Shown one piece after another: positions 35,708-44,819 of a stretch of 64,000 nt of DNA. Under the pieces are notes generated by a model, which was given only the letters and a program-made list of their open reading frames with translations, was not told the DNA's origin and did no database searches. Source of the DNA: Clostridia bacterium (lineage in GTDB: Bacteria > Bacillota > Clostridia > Oscillospirales > Acutalibacteraceae); the NCBI GenBank assembly GCA_017440755.1, contig JAFSGP010000036.1:123321-187320 (forward strand), written 5' to 3'. The position numbers and the translations under genes are program-made. Each line of letters starts with the position of its first letter. Position 1 is the first letter of the stretch.

Positions 35708-37063
35708 TCAAAGAATGGCTTCAAAGGCTTCGCGGACGGTGCGTACACCGATGAGTTCGATTCCCTCTCGCGGTGTCACGGAGGAGAGGTTGTGGTACGG
35801 TAAAATCACCCGTTCAAAGCCCATTCTAACCGCCTCACCAACGCGCAAATCCGCATTCGATACCGAACGCACTTCACCGGTCAGACCAACCTCACCAAAC
35901 GCCATCGTTTTCGAAGAAATCACGGTATCTTTCAGCCCCGAAATAAGAGCCAGGGCAACTGGTAAATCCACCGCAGGCTCCTCCAATCGCAAACCGCCTA
36001 CCACATTGACGTAGGTGTCCAGATTCGAGAAGAAGTAGCCTGCGCGCTTTTCCAGCACCGCCAGCAGTAAAGAAAGGCGGTTATAGTCAAAACCGGTAGA
36101 CATACGGCGGGGATTCCCAAAGCCTGTAGGCGATACCAACCCCTGAACCTCTGCCAGCATGGGGCGAGTGCCCTCAATGGTGCAGGCAACGCAAGCTCCG
36201 CTCACATTTAAAGGACGACCGGACAGGAGCATCAAAGACGGATTCTCCACCTCAACGAGACCCATGTCCCCCATTTCGAACACACCGATTTCGTTGGTGG
36301 AACCATACCGGTTTTTCACGCAACGAAGCAGGCGGTAGCTGGAGTGGCGGTCCCCCTCAAAGTATAGCACACAGTCAACGATATGCTCCATTACCTTGGG
36401 GCCGGCAATGACACCGTCTTTGTTCACATGCCCTACGATAAATACGGGGATATCCATGCGTTTAGCAAGCCGCATAATAGCCGAGGTGCACTCTCTGACC
36501 TGCGTCACGCTGCCGCTGGCGGAAGCCACCTCACTCAGATTCATGGTCTGAATAGAGTCTACAATGACCACATCGGGCCGCTCCTCTTGCATCGCGGAGA
36601 GAACCGTGTCCAAGTCGTTTTCACACAACACAAACAGATTGTCGCATACAACACCGAGTCGGTCGGCACGAAGTTTTAGCTGCCCTTCCGACTCCTCACC
36701 GGACACGTACAGTATCTTATGGTCAACGCCCAAATGCGCGCATATTTGCAGAAGTAATGTGGATTTACCGATGCCGGGGTCACCGCCAATCAGCATCAGC
36801 CCTCCGCGAACAATACCGCCGCCCAGCACGCGGTCCAATTCCTTTAGTCCGGTGCCGTAGCGTTGTTTGTCATTGGGCTGAATGTGGGCTATGCTCTGCA
36901 CGCTGGCGCGAGGACCGCGGTGAGAGGGACCACTGATAGAAACCGCCTGTATTTGCTCCTCCACCGTGTTCCACTCGTCGCAGTTGGGACAGCGACCATA
37001 CCATTTGGTGAATTCGGCACCACAGGCCGAACAGGCATATACCGTTTTGGATTTATTCGCCAT
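35708..37063 (-). CDS. radA: DNA repair protein RadA
   Basis: The 451-residue protein starts with a four-Cys zinc finger (YACSACGAEFTKWYGRCPNC), followed by a RecA-like ATPase with Walker A GDPGIGKSTLL and the RadA-specific KNRYGSTNEIGVF, and a C-terminal Lon-like domain. RadA is a branch-migration helicase acting in recombination. I start at ATG 37063, nine bases after the amidase stop with GAGGA upstream; a longer frame reaches into the amidase gene and adds nothing family-like. Confidence 0.95.
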   Translation of the reverse strand: MANKSKTVYACSACGAEFTKWYGRCPNCDEWNTVEEQIQAVSISGPSHRGPRASVQSIAHIQPNDKQRYGTGLKELDRVLGGGIVRGGLMLIGGDPGIGKSTLLLQICAHLGVDHKILYVSGEESEGQLKLRADRLGVVCDNLFVLCENDLDTVLSAMQEERPDVVIVDSIQTMNLSEVASASGSVTQVRECTSAIMRLAKRMDIPVFIVGHVNKDGVIAGPKVMEHIVDCVLYFEGDRHSSYRLLRCVKNRYGSTNEIGVFEMGDMGLVEVENPSLMLLSGRPLNVSGACVACTIEGTRPMLAEVQGLVSPTGFGNPRRMSTGFDYNRLSLLLAVLEKRAGYFFSNLDTYVNVVGGLRLEEPAVDLPVALALISGLKDTVISSKTMAFGEVGLTGEVRSVSNADLRVGEAVRMGFERVILPYHNLSSVTPREGIELIGVRTVREAFEAIL

Positions 37064-37071
37064 AGGTGTCC

Positions 37072-37749
37072 TCATTCCTCCAAAATATAATTCCAATAAC
37101 CGCCTGTAATGGCAAAGGCGAGCTTCTGCCGATACGCAGGCTGATTGAGTAATTCCCGTTCCGTGGGATTCGACAAAAAACCGCATTCCACCAACACAGC
37201 AGGCCGCGTGGTGTGATACAGCAGATAAATGCCGTCGGTTGCCGCCTTTATTTCGCGGGTGTTCTGCGGCTGTATCTGTGCAACAATGGTATGCTGAATG
37301 TGGCGGGCAAGGCGTACGCTATCCTCGTGGTTCGCAGAATAAAACACCTGTGAGCCGTTGTATTTAGCCGCCGAAAAGTGATTTTGGTGCAGGGAGATGA
37401 CCGCATCGGCTTGCTGGTACAGCGCCAGTCGATTGCGCATATCGCTTACTTTCTTACTCCGTATCGACGTATCCGAGAGGTCGTGAATCGAACGGTCGGA
37501 TTCGCGGGTCATTTTTACCGCAAATCCGCACACAACCATCATATCCCGCAGGTCGGTAGCAACGGCGAGGTTAATATTCTTCTCTAACGTGCCGTCCTGT
37601 GCCTGCGTCCCGCCGTCCGCACCACCATGTCCCGGGTCGATGAGCAGGTGCTCCTCTCTCGCTTCACTTTGCGTAGGGGCTATCAAGTCGCAACCACTAA
37701 GAAAAAAGCAAAGAAAACAAATCGCTATACTGCCCCATCGTCTGCCCAT
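37072..37749 (-). CDS. N-acetylmuramoyl-L-alanine amidase (Amidase_3/CwlD-like), putative lipoprotein
   Basis: The 225-residue protein has a short hydrophobic N-terminus ending in LSGC, a lipobox with Cys at 20, and an Amidase_3 domain: LLIDPGHGGADGG (zinc His), the Glu in EKNINLA, SLHQNHF (second His) and VECGFLSN (catalytic Glu). It cleaves the MurNAc-L-Ala bond of peptidoglycan. CwlD makes muramic lactam in spore cortex; this protein has CwlD size, but the lipid anchor is unusual, so a vegetative role is possible. It is followed closely by radA. Confidence 0.87.
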   Translation of the reverse strand: MGRRWGSIAICFLCFFLSGCDLIAPTQSEAREEHLLIDPGHGGADGGTQAQDGTLEKNINLAVATDLRDMMVVCGFAVKMTRESDRSIHDLSDTSIRSKKVSDMRNRLALYQQADAVISLHQNHFSAAKYNGSQVFYSANHEDSVRLARHIQHTIVAQIQPQNTREIKAATDGIYLLYHTTRPAVLVECGFLSNPTERELLNQPAYRQKLAFAITGGYWNYILEE

Positions 37750-37798
37750 AGGCTATCACCTCTCACACACTATATGTGAGGCGGGCAGTCCAATATGT

Positions 37799-38551
37799 TT
37801 ATATCTCGGTATCGGCGTTTCCTTTATTCACGCCGGCATAGGTGGCGCGCTCCTGCAGAGAAATCTGCTTATAGCCCAAAATGTACGCGATACCGCAAAG
37901 GGCAGGAATCACCAGAATGACCGGCAAAACGCCCAACAGATGCCAAATGGATAGGTCGGTCGCCGAGGCAATGGCGGCAGGGACAATGCCATTAATATAA
38001 GGCAAAAACGGCAGATTGATTAGGCGGAATAAAGCCAAATAACCGCCGGGGACCAAGCCAAACCGCGAAGCAAGCAAAATCAGATACACAACGATATACG
38101 GAACGTTGCCCAGTAGGCCAATTAAAAAGCCTCGGTGTAAGCACTCCTTCTTACCGCGGTAGCGCACGCCCACCGAATCCTTGTCCCCCAGAGCCCAAAG
38201 CAGCGTGTAGGGAAAGGCACAAACCACCAAAAGCATAAATGCCTGTGTTACGATATCCACACCCGTCTGCACACCGTCGGATACGTCCCGAATTTGCTCC
38301 AGCACCTGTCCTTCCGGCAATTTAAGCGAGGTGACCTCTTTTTCCCCCAGCTCGTAATAATGCTCCTCAACCGTCACCATCGTGCCGTCTTCCGCCTGCT
38401 CCATGATGCGGTAACCTACGTTACTGCCCAGCAAACCTACCGTCAACACAGACATAGAGAGGAACAAAAATACACACAGCAGGGTTGCTAAAACCATACG
38501 TAAAAATACGTGCCATGCATGCTTGAAATTGCTTGCTTCCTTTACTTTCAT
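37799..38551 (-). CDS. Multi-pass membrane protein of unknown function
   Basis: I do not recognise this 250-residue protein. It has about five or six hydrophobic segments: one near 15-40, an extracytoplasmic-looking stretch (50-90) rich in Glu and Gly, then four or more segments from 100 to 230. It has a soluble C-terminal tail. It lies between rpiB and the amidase gene with short gaps, so it is transcribed in the same long run. Possibly a small transporter or membrane-protein assembly factor; no motif supports either. Confidence 0.75.
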   Translation of the reverse strand: MKVKEASNFKHAWHVFLRMVLATLLCVFLFLSMSVLTVGLLGSNVGYRIMEQAEDGTMVTVEEHYYELGEKEVTSLKLPEGQVLEQIRDVSDGVQTGVDIVTQAFMLLVVCAFPYTLLWALGDKDSVGVRYRGKKECLHRGFLIGLLGNVPYIVVYLILLASRFGLVPGGYLALFRLINLPFLPYINGIVPAAIASATDLSIWHLLGVLPVILVIPALCGIAYILGYKQISLQERATYAGVNKGNADTEI

Positions 38552-38562
38552 AACAACCTCCG

Positions 38563-39015
38563 TCAGGGTTCGATATCCTCGCCGTTTTCAATGGCGGTAA
38601 TCATATCAACGCGGGTCTTGTGGCGACCGCCCTCAAAGGGGGTATCCAGCCAAGCTGCCGTAATTTCCTTGGCGAGCTCCACACCAATCACACGCGCACC
38701 CATTGCCAACATGTTGGCGTCATTGTGAGCACGGGTCATTCGCGCGGAATAGGTGTCGCTGCACAGCGCGCAACGAATGCCCTTCACCTTATTAGCGGCA
38801 AGGGAAATGCCGATGCCGGTACCGCAAATAACAATGCCGCGGTCGCACTCGCCACTGGCAACCGCCTTTGCGGCGCGGGCGCCGAAAATGGGATAATGAC
38901 AGCTCGCCTCGCTGTCCGTCCCGAAGTCCTTATATTCCAGCCCTCTCTGCTCCAGCAGAGCCTTGATTTCCGCCTTGAGCTCCAAAGCGGAATGGTCACA
39001 TGCAATAGCAATCAT
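38563..39015 (-). CDS. rpiB: Ribose 5-phosphate isomerase B
   Basis: The 150-residue protein is of the RpiB/LacAB type: IACDHSALELK at the start (catalytic Asp/His region), GIVICGTGIGISLAANK with the active Cys near residue 66, and the conserved RMTRAHNDANMLAMGARVIG. It interconverts ribose-5-P and ribulose-5-P. I prefer ATG 39015, 8 bases after AGGAGG, over ATG 39021, which sits only 2 bases away. Confidence 0.94.
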   Translation of the reverse strand: MIAIACDHSALELKAEIKALLEQRGLEYKDFGTDSEASCHYPIFGARAAKAVASGECDRGIVICGTGIGISLAANKVKGIRCALCSDTYSARMTRAHNDANMLAMGARVIGVELAKEITAAWLDTPFEGGRHKTRVDMITAIENGEDIEP

Positions 39016-39028
39016 ATTCATATCCTCC

Positions 39029-39763
39029 TTAAATTACAATACCACCATTCGGGGCTAGCACCTGGCCTGTGATAAAAGATGCCCCATCACCAACTAAAAA
39101 CGATACAGCCTTTGCCACATCCTCAGGCGTACCCAAACGACACAGCGGTGCCTCCTGCGCCAATTCCGTCAACGTATCCTCGCCGAGGCCGGCCGTCATC
39201 TCCGTGCGTATCACGCCGGGAGCGACGCAATTCACGCGAACCGAAGAGGGGCCCACCTCTTTTGCCAGCGCTTTTGTTAAACCGATGAGCGCTGCCTTTG
39301 CGGTGGAATAATGCACCTCGCAAGATCCACCGACCTGCCCCCACATGGAGGAGACGAGCACGATATTCCCTTCGTGGCGAGCTATCATCTGCGGCAGTAC
39401 CGCGCGACAGGTGTAGAAAGCCCCGTCCACATGCACCGCCATCATACGATGCCACTCGTCTGCAGAAAGGTCAGTAAACAGCTTTTGCTGGGCAATGCCG
39501 GCATTGTGGACAAGCACGGAAATCTCCCCTAACTGCTGTGTTACCGCTTGCACCATAGCGGACACCGCCTGCTCATCGGTAACATCGCAGCCAAACGCGG
39601 CTGCCGTTCCCCCTTGCTGCCGAATCCGGTCGCACAGGGCCTCCGCCTCGTCCGCATGGGTGCGATAGTTCACCGCAACGGCATACCCGTCCGCCGCCAG
39701 CTGTAAGGCAATGGCGCGACCGATTCCGCGCGAGGCACCGGTAATTAATGCAACACGTTTCAT
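39029..39763 (-). CDS. SDR family reductase, FabG-like
   Basis: The 244-residue protein has the SDR cofactor motif TGASRGIGRAIA, NAG (HNAGIAQ) and the catalytic Ser-Tyr-x3-Lys (SSMWGQVG then HYSTAKAAL), and ends FITGQVLAPNGG like FabG. FabG reduces 3-oxoacyl-ACP in fatty acid synthesis, but no fab genes are near, and many FabG-like SDRs act on other ketones. The ATG at 39763 starts 1 base after the dCMP deaminase stop, so the pair is coupled. Confidence 0.85.
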   Translation of the reverse strand: MKRVALITGASRGIGRAIALQLAADGYAVAVNYRTHADEAEALCDRIRQQGGTAAAFGCDVTDEQAVSAMVQAVTQQLGEISVLVHNAGIAQQKLFTDLSADEWHRMMAVHVDGAFYTCRAVLPQMIARHEGNIVLVSSMWGQVGGSCEVHYSTAKAALIGLTKALAKEVGPSSVRVNCVAPGVIRTEMTAGLGEDTLTELAQEAPLCRLGTPEDVAKAVSFLVGDGASFITGQVLAPNGGIVI

Positions 39764-39764
39764 A

Positions 39765-40247
39765 TTAAAGCTCCATTGCGATATCGCGTCCGGAAGGCTC
39801 GTACTGGGCGAAATCCACACCCGTCATACGGAACATCAGCTTGGAAGCCTGCACAGAGTGGCTGTCACTGTATTTATCCGAAAGATAGACGACCCGTTTA
39901 ACGCCCGACTGAATCAGAGCCTTTGCACACTCATTGCAGGGAAACAGCGTCGTGTACACGGTAGAACCCTTCAGGTTGCCGCCGGAGTAATTGAGAATGG
40001 CGTTGAGCTCCGCGTGACAAACGTACAGATACTTGGTATCCATCGGGTCACCCTCGCGGGCCCAAGGCATATTGGCATCGGAGCAACCAATAGGCATTCC
40101 GTTATAGCCAACCGAAAGAATCTTATTGTCCGCACCGACGATACAGGCGCCCACCTGCGTGCCGGGGTCCTTACTCCGCTGTGCGGAAAGAATGGCGATG
40201 CCCATAAAATAGGCATCCCAGCTTAAATAATCTTTTCTCTCATCCAT
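39765..40247 (-). CDS. Deoxycytidylate (dCMP) deaminase
   Basis: The 160-residue protein has the zinc motifs CHAE (YVCHAELNAI) and PCNEC (TLFPCNECAKAL), and a DPGTQVGACIVG substrate loop typical of dCMP deaminases of the ComEB type. It makes dUMP, the substrate of ThyX encoded at 11794-12567. Its start overlaps the mutY stop by 8 bases, so expression is coupled. Confidence 0.93.
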   Translation of the reverse strand: MDERKDYLSWDAYFMGIAILSAQRSKDPGTQVGACIVGADNKILSVGYNGMPIGCSDANMPWAREGDPMDTKYLYVCHAELNAILNYSGGNLKGSTVYTTLFPCNECAKALIQSGVKRVVYLSDKYSDSHSVQASKLMFRMTGVDFAQYEPSGRDIAMEL

Positions 40248-41322
40248 GGTTTAACTCTCCTTCTTTCAGTAACTGCGGCAGCAGTCCTGCATAATAACGA
40301 AATGCGCTGGGCAAGGCGTACGCGGTTGTCAATTCCTCTATGGTAACCGCCGCATAATCACGGGGCAAGGTATCCGCAACAGCCGCCGTGTAAAGCCGCC
40401 CTGTCATATGCCACTCCACGTGGGAAAAGATATGTTTGCACTCGCCTATTTCCAGCGACGGACCCCTTTCGCTCAAAAACGATGGCAAGGGGGTCTCCAC
40501 CGCGTTTGACAGACAGTTGGGGAGTTCCCAGAGTCCTGCCAGAAGCCCCGCACTTCCTCGCTTATGAAGCAAAAGCCGATATCGTTGCTCCTCGTCCGAC
40601 CAAATGCGAATAACGGCAACACAGCGCTTTTCAATACGGCGCGCCTTTTTCGCGGCTCGCACCGGCAGCTCCTCTGTGCGGCAGGTTTTATAAGAAACAC
40701 AATAGGAAGATAGTGGGCAGCTATCGCAATGAGGTGCTCCGTTCGGAATGCATACACGCTCCCCTAATTCCATAACCGCCTGATTAAACCGTCCCGGATT
40801 TTGCTCAGGGACCATTTCCCACGCTAAATCTGTAAAACATTTCTTCCCCGCCGTGGAGAGCACGTCGGTCTCATCTCCGGTTAGGCGCGATAAAACGCGC
40901 ATGACGTTCCCGTCCACAGCAGGCACGGGAATGCCGTATGCAATCGAGGCAATCGCCCCCGCCGTGTATGGGCCGATACCGGGTAATGCCAGTAGGCGGT
41001 CATAATCCGCGGGCAGGCGCCCCTCATAGTCGCTCACAAGGATTTGTGCCGTTTTTTTTAGGTTTCGAGCACGGCTGTAATAGCCAAGTCCCTCCCAAAG
41101 CTTAAGCAGCTGTTCTTCCGATACTGCCGCCAATGCCTCTACGCTCGGCAGGGCGGAAATAAACCGCTCAAAATAAGGGAGCGCCGCCTCGATACGGGTC
41201 TGTTGCAGCATAATCTCGGATATCCAGACGCGGTATGGCGACGGCTCCACACGCCATGGAAGGGAACGGAAATGGGTAGAGTACCACATTAAAAGTGCGG
41301 ACGAAATCGGTAAATAATCCAC
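40240..41322 (-). CDS. mutY: A/G-specific adenine glycosylase MutY
   Basis: The 360-residue protein has the HhH-GPD fold (ALPGIGPYTAGAIASIAYG with catalytic Asp in VDGNVMRV), the substrate Glu in EIMLQQTRI, the iron-sulfur cluster loop (four Cys in CIPNGAPHCDSCPLSSYC) and a C-terminal NUDIX-like domain for 8-oxoG recognition (about 240-360). It removes A mispaired with 8-oxoG. I start at GTG 41322, since GGGGGGAG sits 4-5 bases upstream; more upstream codons lie within the promoter. Confidence 0.94.
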   Translation of the reverse strand: MDYLPISSALLMWYSTHFRSLPWRVEPSPYRVWISEIMLQQTRIEAALPYFERFISALPSVEALAAVSEEQLLKLWEGLGYYSRARNLKKTAQILVSDYEGRLPADYDRLLALPGIGPYTAGAIASIAYGIPVPAVDGNVMRVLSRLTGDETDVLSTAGKKCFTDLAWEMVPEQNPGRFNQAVMELGERVCIPNGAPHCDSCPLSSYCVSYKTCRTEELPVRAAKKARRIEKRCVAVIRIWSDEEQRYRLLLHKRGSAGLLAGLWELPNCLSNAVETPLPSFLSERGPSLEIGECKHIFSHVEWHMTGRLYTAAVADTLPRDYAAVTIEELTTAYALPSAFRYYAGLLPQLLKEGELNHG

Positions 41323-41353
41323 GGCACTCCCCCCATTCAAACATACACAACAT

Positions 41354-41382
41354 ATTGTACCACAAAGTAAACAATAACACAA
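41354..41382 (-). promoter_or_regulatory. Promoter of the mutY operon
   Basis: On the minus strand, TTGTGT (41382-41377), 17-base spacer, TACAAT (41359-41354), 30 bases before mutY. It is the only good promoter found for the long run ending at 32655. Confidence 0.65.
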
Positions 41383-41384
41383 CA

Positions 41385-41424
41385 TAAAAAAACCGCCTTT
41401 GTCGAAAAAAATGACAAAGGCGGT
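41385..41424 (-). terminator. Terminator of upp
   Basis: A 12-bp stem (41424-41413 with 41403-41392), A/T-rich loop, then seven T residues on the minus strand. It separates upp from the mutY promoter that follows. Confidence 0.85.
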
Positions 41425-41430
41425 AACTTT

Positions 41431-42060
41431 TTACTTCGTGCCGAAAATACGGTCGCCCGCATCTCCCAAGCCGGGGACAATATAGCCGTTTTCATTGAGT
41501 TTCTCGTCCATGCAAGCACAGTAGACCTGTACGTCAGGATGCTTCTGCGTCAACATCTCTAAGCCCTCCGGTGCAGCGATAATGCACATAAACTTAATGC
41601 TGCGGGGGTTACGAGTCTTAATCTGGTCAATAGCATCTACGGCAGAGCCACCCGTAGCCAGCATGGGGTCCAAAACGATGACGTCGCGTTCCTCGATATC
41701 CTTGGGGAGCTTGCAATAATAAGGGTGAGGAATCAGCGTCTCCTCGTCACGGTACATACCAATGTGACCCACACGGGCCGAAGGAACCAATTCCAAACCA
41801 CCGTCTACCATACCGAGACCGGCACGCAGAATCGGAACAAAGGCCAGCTTACGACCCGCAATAACCTTGCAGCGTGCGGTAGTGATGGGAGTCTGAATGT
41901 CTACCTCACAGGTCGGAAGGTCACGGGTCGCCTCGTACACCAAGAGTTCGGTAATCTCCTTGATCAGACCACGGAACTGATTGGACGGGGTTGCTACGTC
42001 GCGCAGCATGCTAACCTTGTGCTGAATTAAAGGGTGATCGGCGATAAAAGGTTTGCTCAT
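41431..42060 (-). CDS. upp: Uracil phosphoribosyltransferase
   Basis: The 209-residue protein has the UPRTase PRPP loop ([16 protein letters not shown]) near residue 130 and the uracil-binding end [17 protein letters not shown]. It salvages uracil to UMP. The ATG at 42060 is 9 bases after GGAGG; an upstream in-frame codon at 42075 falls inside that site. It follows tsaB by 42 bases and ends at a strong terminator. Confidence 0.96.
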   Translation of the reverse strand: MSKPFIADHPLIQHKVSMLRDVATPSNQFRGLIKEITELLVYEATRDLPTCEVDIQTPITTARCKVIAGRKLAFVPILRAGLGMVDGGLELVPSARVGHIGMYRDEETLIPHPYYCKLPKDIEERDVIVLDPMLATGGSAVDAIDQIKTRNPRSIKFMCIIAAPEGLEMLTQKHPDVQVYCACMDEKLNENGYIVPGLGDAGDRIFGTK

Positions 42061-42102
42061 TTTTATTACCTCCACACAATGCGGAATCCCGCATTTATTT
42101 AC

Positions 42103-42822
42103 TTATTCCTTACTTTGCCCCAGCTTGGCGCGCAATTCTCTCTCTGCTTGGGGTAAACGCAGATATACCGGCAGAAGTTCGGCAGCGGATACCGTGTCCC
42201 CCGCTCGCCACTTTGCCATGGCAGATACCGCAGTACCGGCCGCATTTTGATACCGAACGGGCGGCGGCGCCATCTGTAGATTAGGAACCGTATCTCGCAG
42301 ATAGGTATAGCAAAGCTCACTGCCATCTCCTACCAACATTACGGGACGGTTGGCGGAAAGCAAGCGTTCTTTCAGCGTCTCCAATGAAACCGCCTCGTCC
42401 TCAGACAGGCGGATACAAGCGCCCTCCTCATTCTTTTGAAACAGGGCAGTATACACCTGCTGACAGCGGGCATCCATCACGCAACAAATCAAGGTGTCGC
42501 CGACCACAGACAGCGGCTGCGCCATGGCTTCCAAGGTCGACACGGCAATACAAGGCTTTTGGCGTGCAAAGGCAATCCCCTTTACAGCAGAAACACCAAT
42601 GCGAACGCCGGTAAAGGAGCCGGGACCGGCATTGACAGCCACCGCGTCCAACGCATCTACCGTCACATCAGCCGTATGAAGAACGTGTTCCACCATCGGC
42701 AGTAGTGTTTGGCTGTGGGTCAGACCCGTGTTTGAATAGTAGGCGGCCAGTATTTTATCCTCCTGTATCAGCGCACAAGAAACAGGCTTTGCGGACGTAT
42801 CAATCGCCAAGATAAGCGACAT
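42103..42822 (-). CDS. tsaB: tRNA threonylcarbamoyladenosine synthesis protein TsaB
   Basis: The 239-residue protein has the ASKHA-like N-terminus ILAIDTSAKPVSCAL, the HSQTLLPMVEHVL helix and the GPGSFTGVRIGVSAVKGIA signature. TsaB binds TsaD and TsaE to make t6A37 in tRNAs that read ANN codons. I use ATG 42822, giving the usual start; a GTG at 42837 overlaps the tsaE stop and is also possible. It forms an operon with tsaE and upp. Confidence 0.94.
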   Translation of the reverse strand: MSLILAIDTSAKPVSCALIQEDKILAAYYSNTGLTHSQTLLPMVEHVLHTADVTVDALDAVAVNAGPGSFTGVRIGVSAVKGIAFARQKPCIAVSTLEAMAQPLSVVGDTLICCVMDARCQQVYTALFQKNEEGACIRLSEDEAVSLETLKERLLSANRPVMLVGDGSELCYTYLRDTVPNLQMAPPPVRYQNAAGTAVSAMAKWRAGDTVSAAELLPVYLRLPQAERELRAKLGQSKE

Positions 42823-42833
42823 AGTATAAACAC

Positions 42834-43247
42834 TCACTCTCTCTCAATGATTCGGACGTTTTCGTCTTCTGCGCGAATGGTGATGCGAATGGTATCGTCC
42901 GGCAGGGCCGACACGATGTTTTCGCTCCACTCCACCACCAATATGGCACCTGCGTCCAGATAGTCAAAGAACCCTGTGGAGTACAGGTCGTCCCAACCAC
43001 TCACACGGTACATATCAAAATGAACCAGCGGCGGATTCCCACCGTAATCGTGGACAAGCGCAAAGGTCGGGCTGGACACCTCGGCATTTAGCCCCAATCC
43101 ACTTGCCAGACCGCGGACAAGAGCTGTTTTGCCCATGCCCATACCGCCAAACAATGCCACAACGCTGCCGCTGCGTAGTTTCTTTGCCAGAGCGTGACCG
43201 TATGCCTCGGTCTGTTGTACAGAACAGGAACGAAAAACCTCTCCCAA
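42834..43247 (-). CDS. tsaE: tRNA t6A synthesis ATPase TsaE
   Basis: The 137-residue P-loop protein has Walker A GGMGMGKTALVRGLA, the family segments VSSPTFALVHDY, HFDMYRV and VVEWSENI. TsaE ATPase activity resets the TsaBD complex. It starts at TTG 43247 with AAGGG upstream at a slightly long distance, and is coupled to tsaB. Divergent from the rodA-type gene. Confidence 0.94.
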   Translation of the reverse strand: MGEVFRSCSVQQTEAYGHALAKKLRSGSVVALFGGMGMGKTALVRGLASGLGLNAEVSSPTFALVHDYGGNPPLVHFDMYRVSGWDDLYSTGFFDYLDAGAILVVEWSENIVSALPDDTIRITIRAEDENVRIIERE

Positions 43248-43320
43248 GGCGATTCACACCCTTTCTTAAATACATTACAAACAGTATAACACAAAATTTC
43301 CAAAAAAGAAAGAGGAAAAC

Positions 43321-43349
43321 TTGCATATCCTAAAAAAGTTCGCTATAAT
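43321..43349 (+). promoter_or_regulatory. Promoter of the rodA/ftsW-family gene
   Basis: TTGCAT (43321-43326), 17-base spacer, TATAAT (43344-43349), 34 bases before the start. Confidence 0.75.
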
Positions 43350-43382
43350 AGCAAAAGAAACCGTAAGAAAGGAGGCAAACGT

Positions 43383-44528
43383 ATGGCCCGATTATCCAAG
43401 CCGTCCTCGGGAGCGGGGCTACGCTCGTTTATTCGTTATACCAATCTGCGTCTGGTTCTGCTGTGCATTCTGTTGTCCACATACGGCTGTATGTTGGTAT
43501 ACTCTGCGGCCTATGGTGTAGGAAACGGCTTTTCCGGTTCCATCATTCAAATCATTGCCTCCATTGGCGGCTTAGTCATAGCGCTGATTATCTCCCGTAT
43601 CGACTACGAGGGCATTTGCTCTCTGTGGCCCCTTTGGTGCGGCGGTGCTATCCTGTTAGTACTGCTCACCTTTACCCCATTAGGACTCAACGCTACCGGC
43701 ACGGACGATACCGCATGGTTGGCCATCGGTCCCCTCACCTTTCAGCCGTCAGAGCTGCTGAAAATCAGCTTTATTATCAGCTTTTCCATGCATCTGTCCA
43801 AGGTGCAGGACCGTATTAAAGAATTTAAAACCGTGTTGTTACTGGCTGTACACGGCGGTATACACATTCTGCTGGTCTTCCTGCAGGGCGACGACGGAAC
43901 GGCGCTGGTGTTCATCGCCATGTTCCTGTCCATGCTGCTGATAAGCGGCATTAATCTGCTGTATTACGTGCTTGGACTCACGGGCGTGTGCGCCGTTCTG
44001 CCTATCCTGTGGAATATGATGAGCGAGGATAAAAAATCCCGCTTTCTGTGTATCCTGCCGCCTTATGTCGAAAAGTATCTGGAATCGGCAGGTTGGCAAC
44101 AGTTTGAGGCTCTCAAATCCATCGGCTCGGGGCAGCTGTCAGGCGTCGGTTATTTAGAGGGCGCGAATCCTACCCTCTTCGCCAGAAACAACGACCTCAT
44201 TTTTATCGTTGCCGCAGAAGAATTTGGATTCATCGGCGGGCTGATTCTGCTTGCCTTATTAGGGGCGCTAATGTTTGAGCTATATCGCTGTGCAAAGCTG
44301 TCCCAGAATAGCCTTGGCACCTATATTTGTGTTGGCATGATGTCACTTATCGGGTTCCAGTCGCTGATAAACTTAGGTATGAATTTACGCGTGTTGCCAG
44401 TTATCGGTATTACCCTCCCCTTCTTCAGCGACGGCGGCAGTTCCGTGCTGACATTATATCTCGGCATCGGATTGGTACTGAGCGTATCTTTCTCGGAACG
44501 AACACGCAAGGGTCGTAGTCTAATATAG
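43383..44528 (+). CDS. SEDS family peptidoglycan glycosyltransferase (RodA/FtsW/SpoVE)
   Basis: The 381-residue protein has about ten membrane segments and the SEDS core: the extracellular loop DDTAWLAIGPLTFQPSELLKI and the C-terminal NLGMNLRVLPVIGITLPFFSDGGSS. SEDS proteins polymerise lipid II together with a class B PBP. The closest class B PBP here is at 4941-6551, not adjacent, so the partner is unclear; RodA-like is the better label. It stands alone with its own promoter and terminator. ATG 43383 follows AAAGGAGG. Confidence 0.9.
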   Translation: MARLSKPSSGAGLRSFIRYTNLRLVLLCILLSTYGCMLVYSAAYGVGNGFSGSIIQIIASIGGLVIALIISRIDYEGICSLWPLWCGGAILLVLLTFTPLGLNATGTDDTAWLAIGPLTFQPSELLKISFIISFSMHLSKVQDRIKEFKTVLLLAVHGGIHILLVFLQGDDGTALVFIAMFLSMLLISGINLLYYVLGLTGVCAVLPILWNMMSEDKKSRFLCILPPYVEKYLESAGWQQFEALKSIGSGQLSGVGYLEGANPTLFARNNDLIFIVAAEEFGFIGGLILLALLGALMFELYRCAKLSQNSLGTYICVGMMSLIGFQSLINLGMNLRVLPVIGITLPFFSDGGSSVLTLYLGIGLVLSVSFSERTRKGRSLI

Positions 44529-44543
44529 TATTTTTCAAAAAAC

Positions 44544-44573
44544 AAAACCCGCTGACAAAGTCAGCGGGTTTTT
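44544..44573. terminator. Bidirectional terminator between the SEDS gene and a small membrane gene
   Basis: AAAACCCGCTGAC (44544-44556), loop AAA, GTCAGCGGGTTTTT (44560-44573). Confidence 0.85.
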
Positions 44574-44580
44574 AGCATAC

Positions 44581-44778
44581 TTAAACTTCTTCGACAAGCT
44601 CCTCGTCGATAGCATCAAACAATTCGGCATCGTCAATATCGTAATCAATGACGGGCTCGTCCTCATACCATGCCTTTTTCTTAGCGCGGGCGCGCAGCGC
44701 CAGCACGACCAGTGTGGTGGCCACAGCCACGACAGCCGCTAAAACTGCAACTAAAATCCAACGAGATTTCTTATTCAT
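44581..44778 (-). CDS. Small single-pass membrane protein with acidic tail
   Basis: This 65-residue protein is not recognised. It has a short basic start (NKKSR), a membrane helix (about 7-28), a basic cluster (RARAKKK) and a strongly acidic C-terminus rich in Asp and Glu. The positive-inside rule puts the tail in the cytoplasm. It has an AGGAGGG site and a very good own promoter, which supports a real gene. It follows ftsH on the same strand but is separately transcribed. It could be a membrane protease substrate or modulator; that is speculation. Confidence 0.75.
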   Translation of the reverse strand: MNKKSRWILVAVLAAVVAVATTLVVLALRARAKKKAWYEDEPVIDYDIDDAELFDAIDEELVEEV

Positions 44779-44819
44779 AGAAGTTCCCTCCTGTAATACG
44801 TTGCCTTTAATTTGTCATT

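Noticed and set aside
41400..41406. Single TGTCGAA as a Spo0A box
   Set aside because: It falls in a terminator, and single copies also occur inside coding genes, so it is likely chance.
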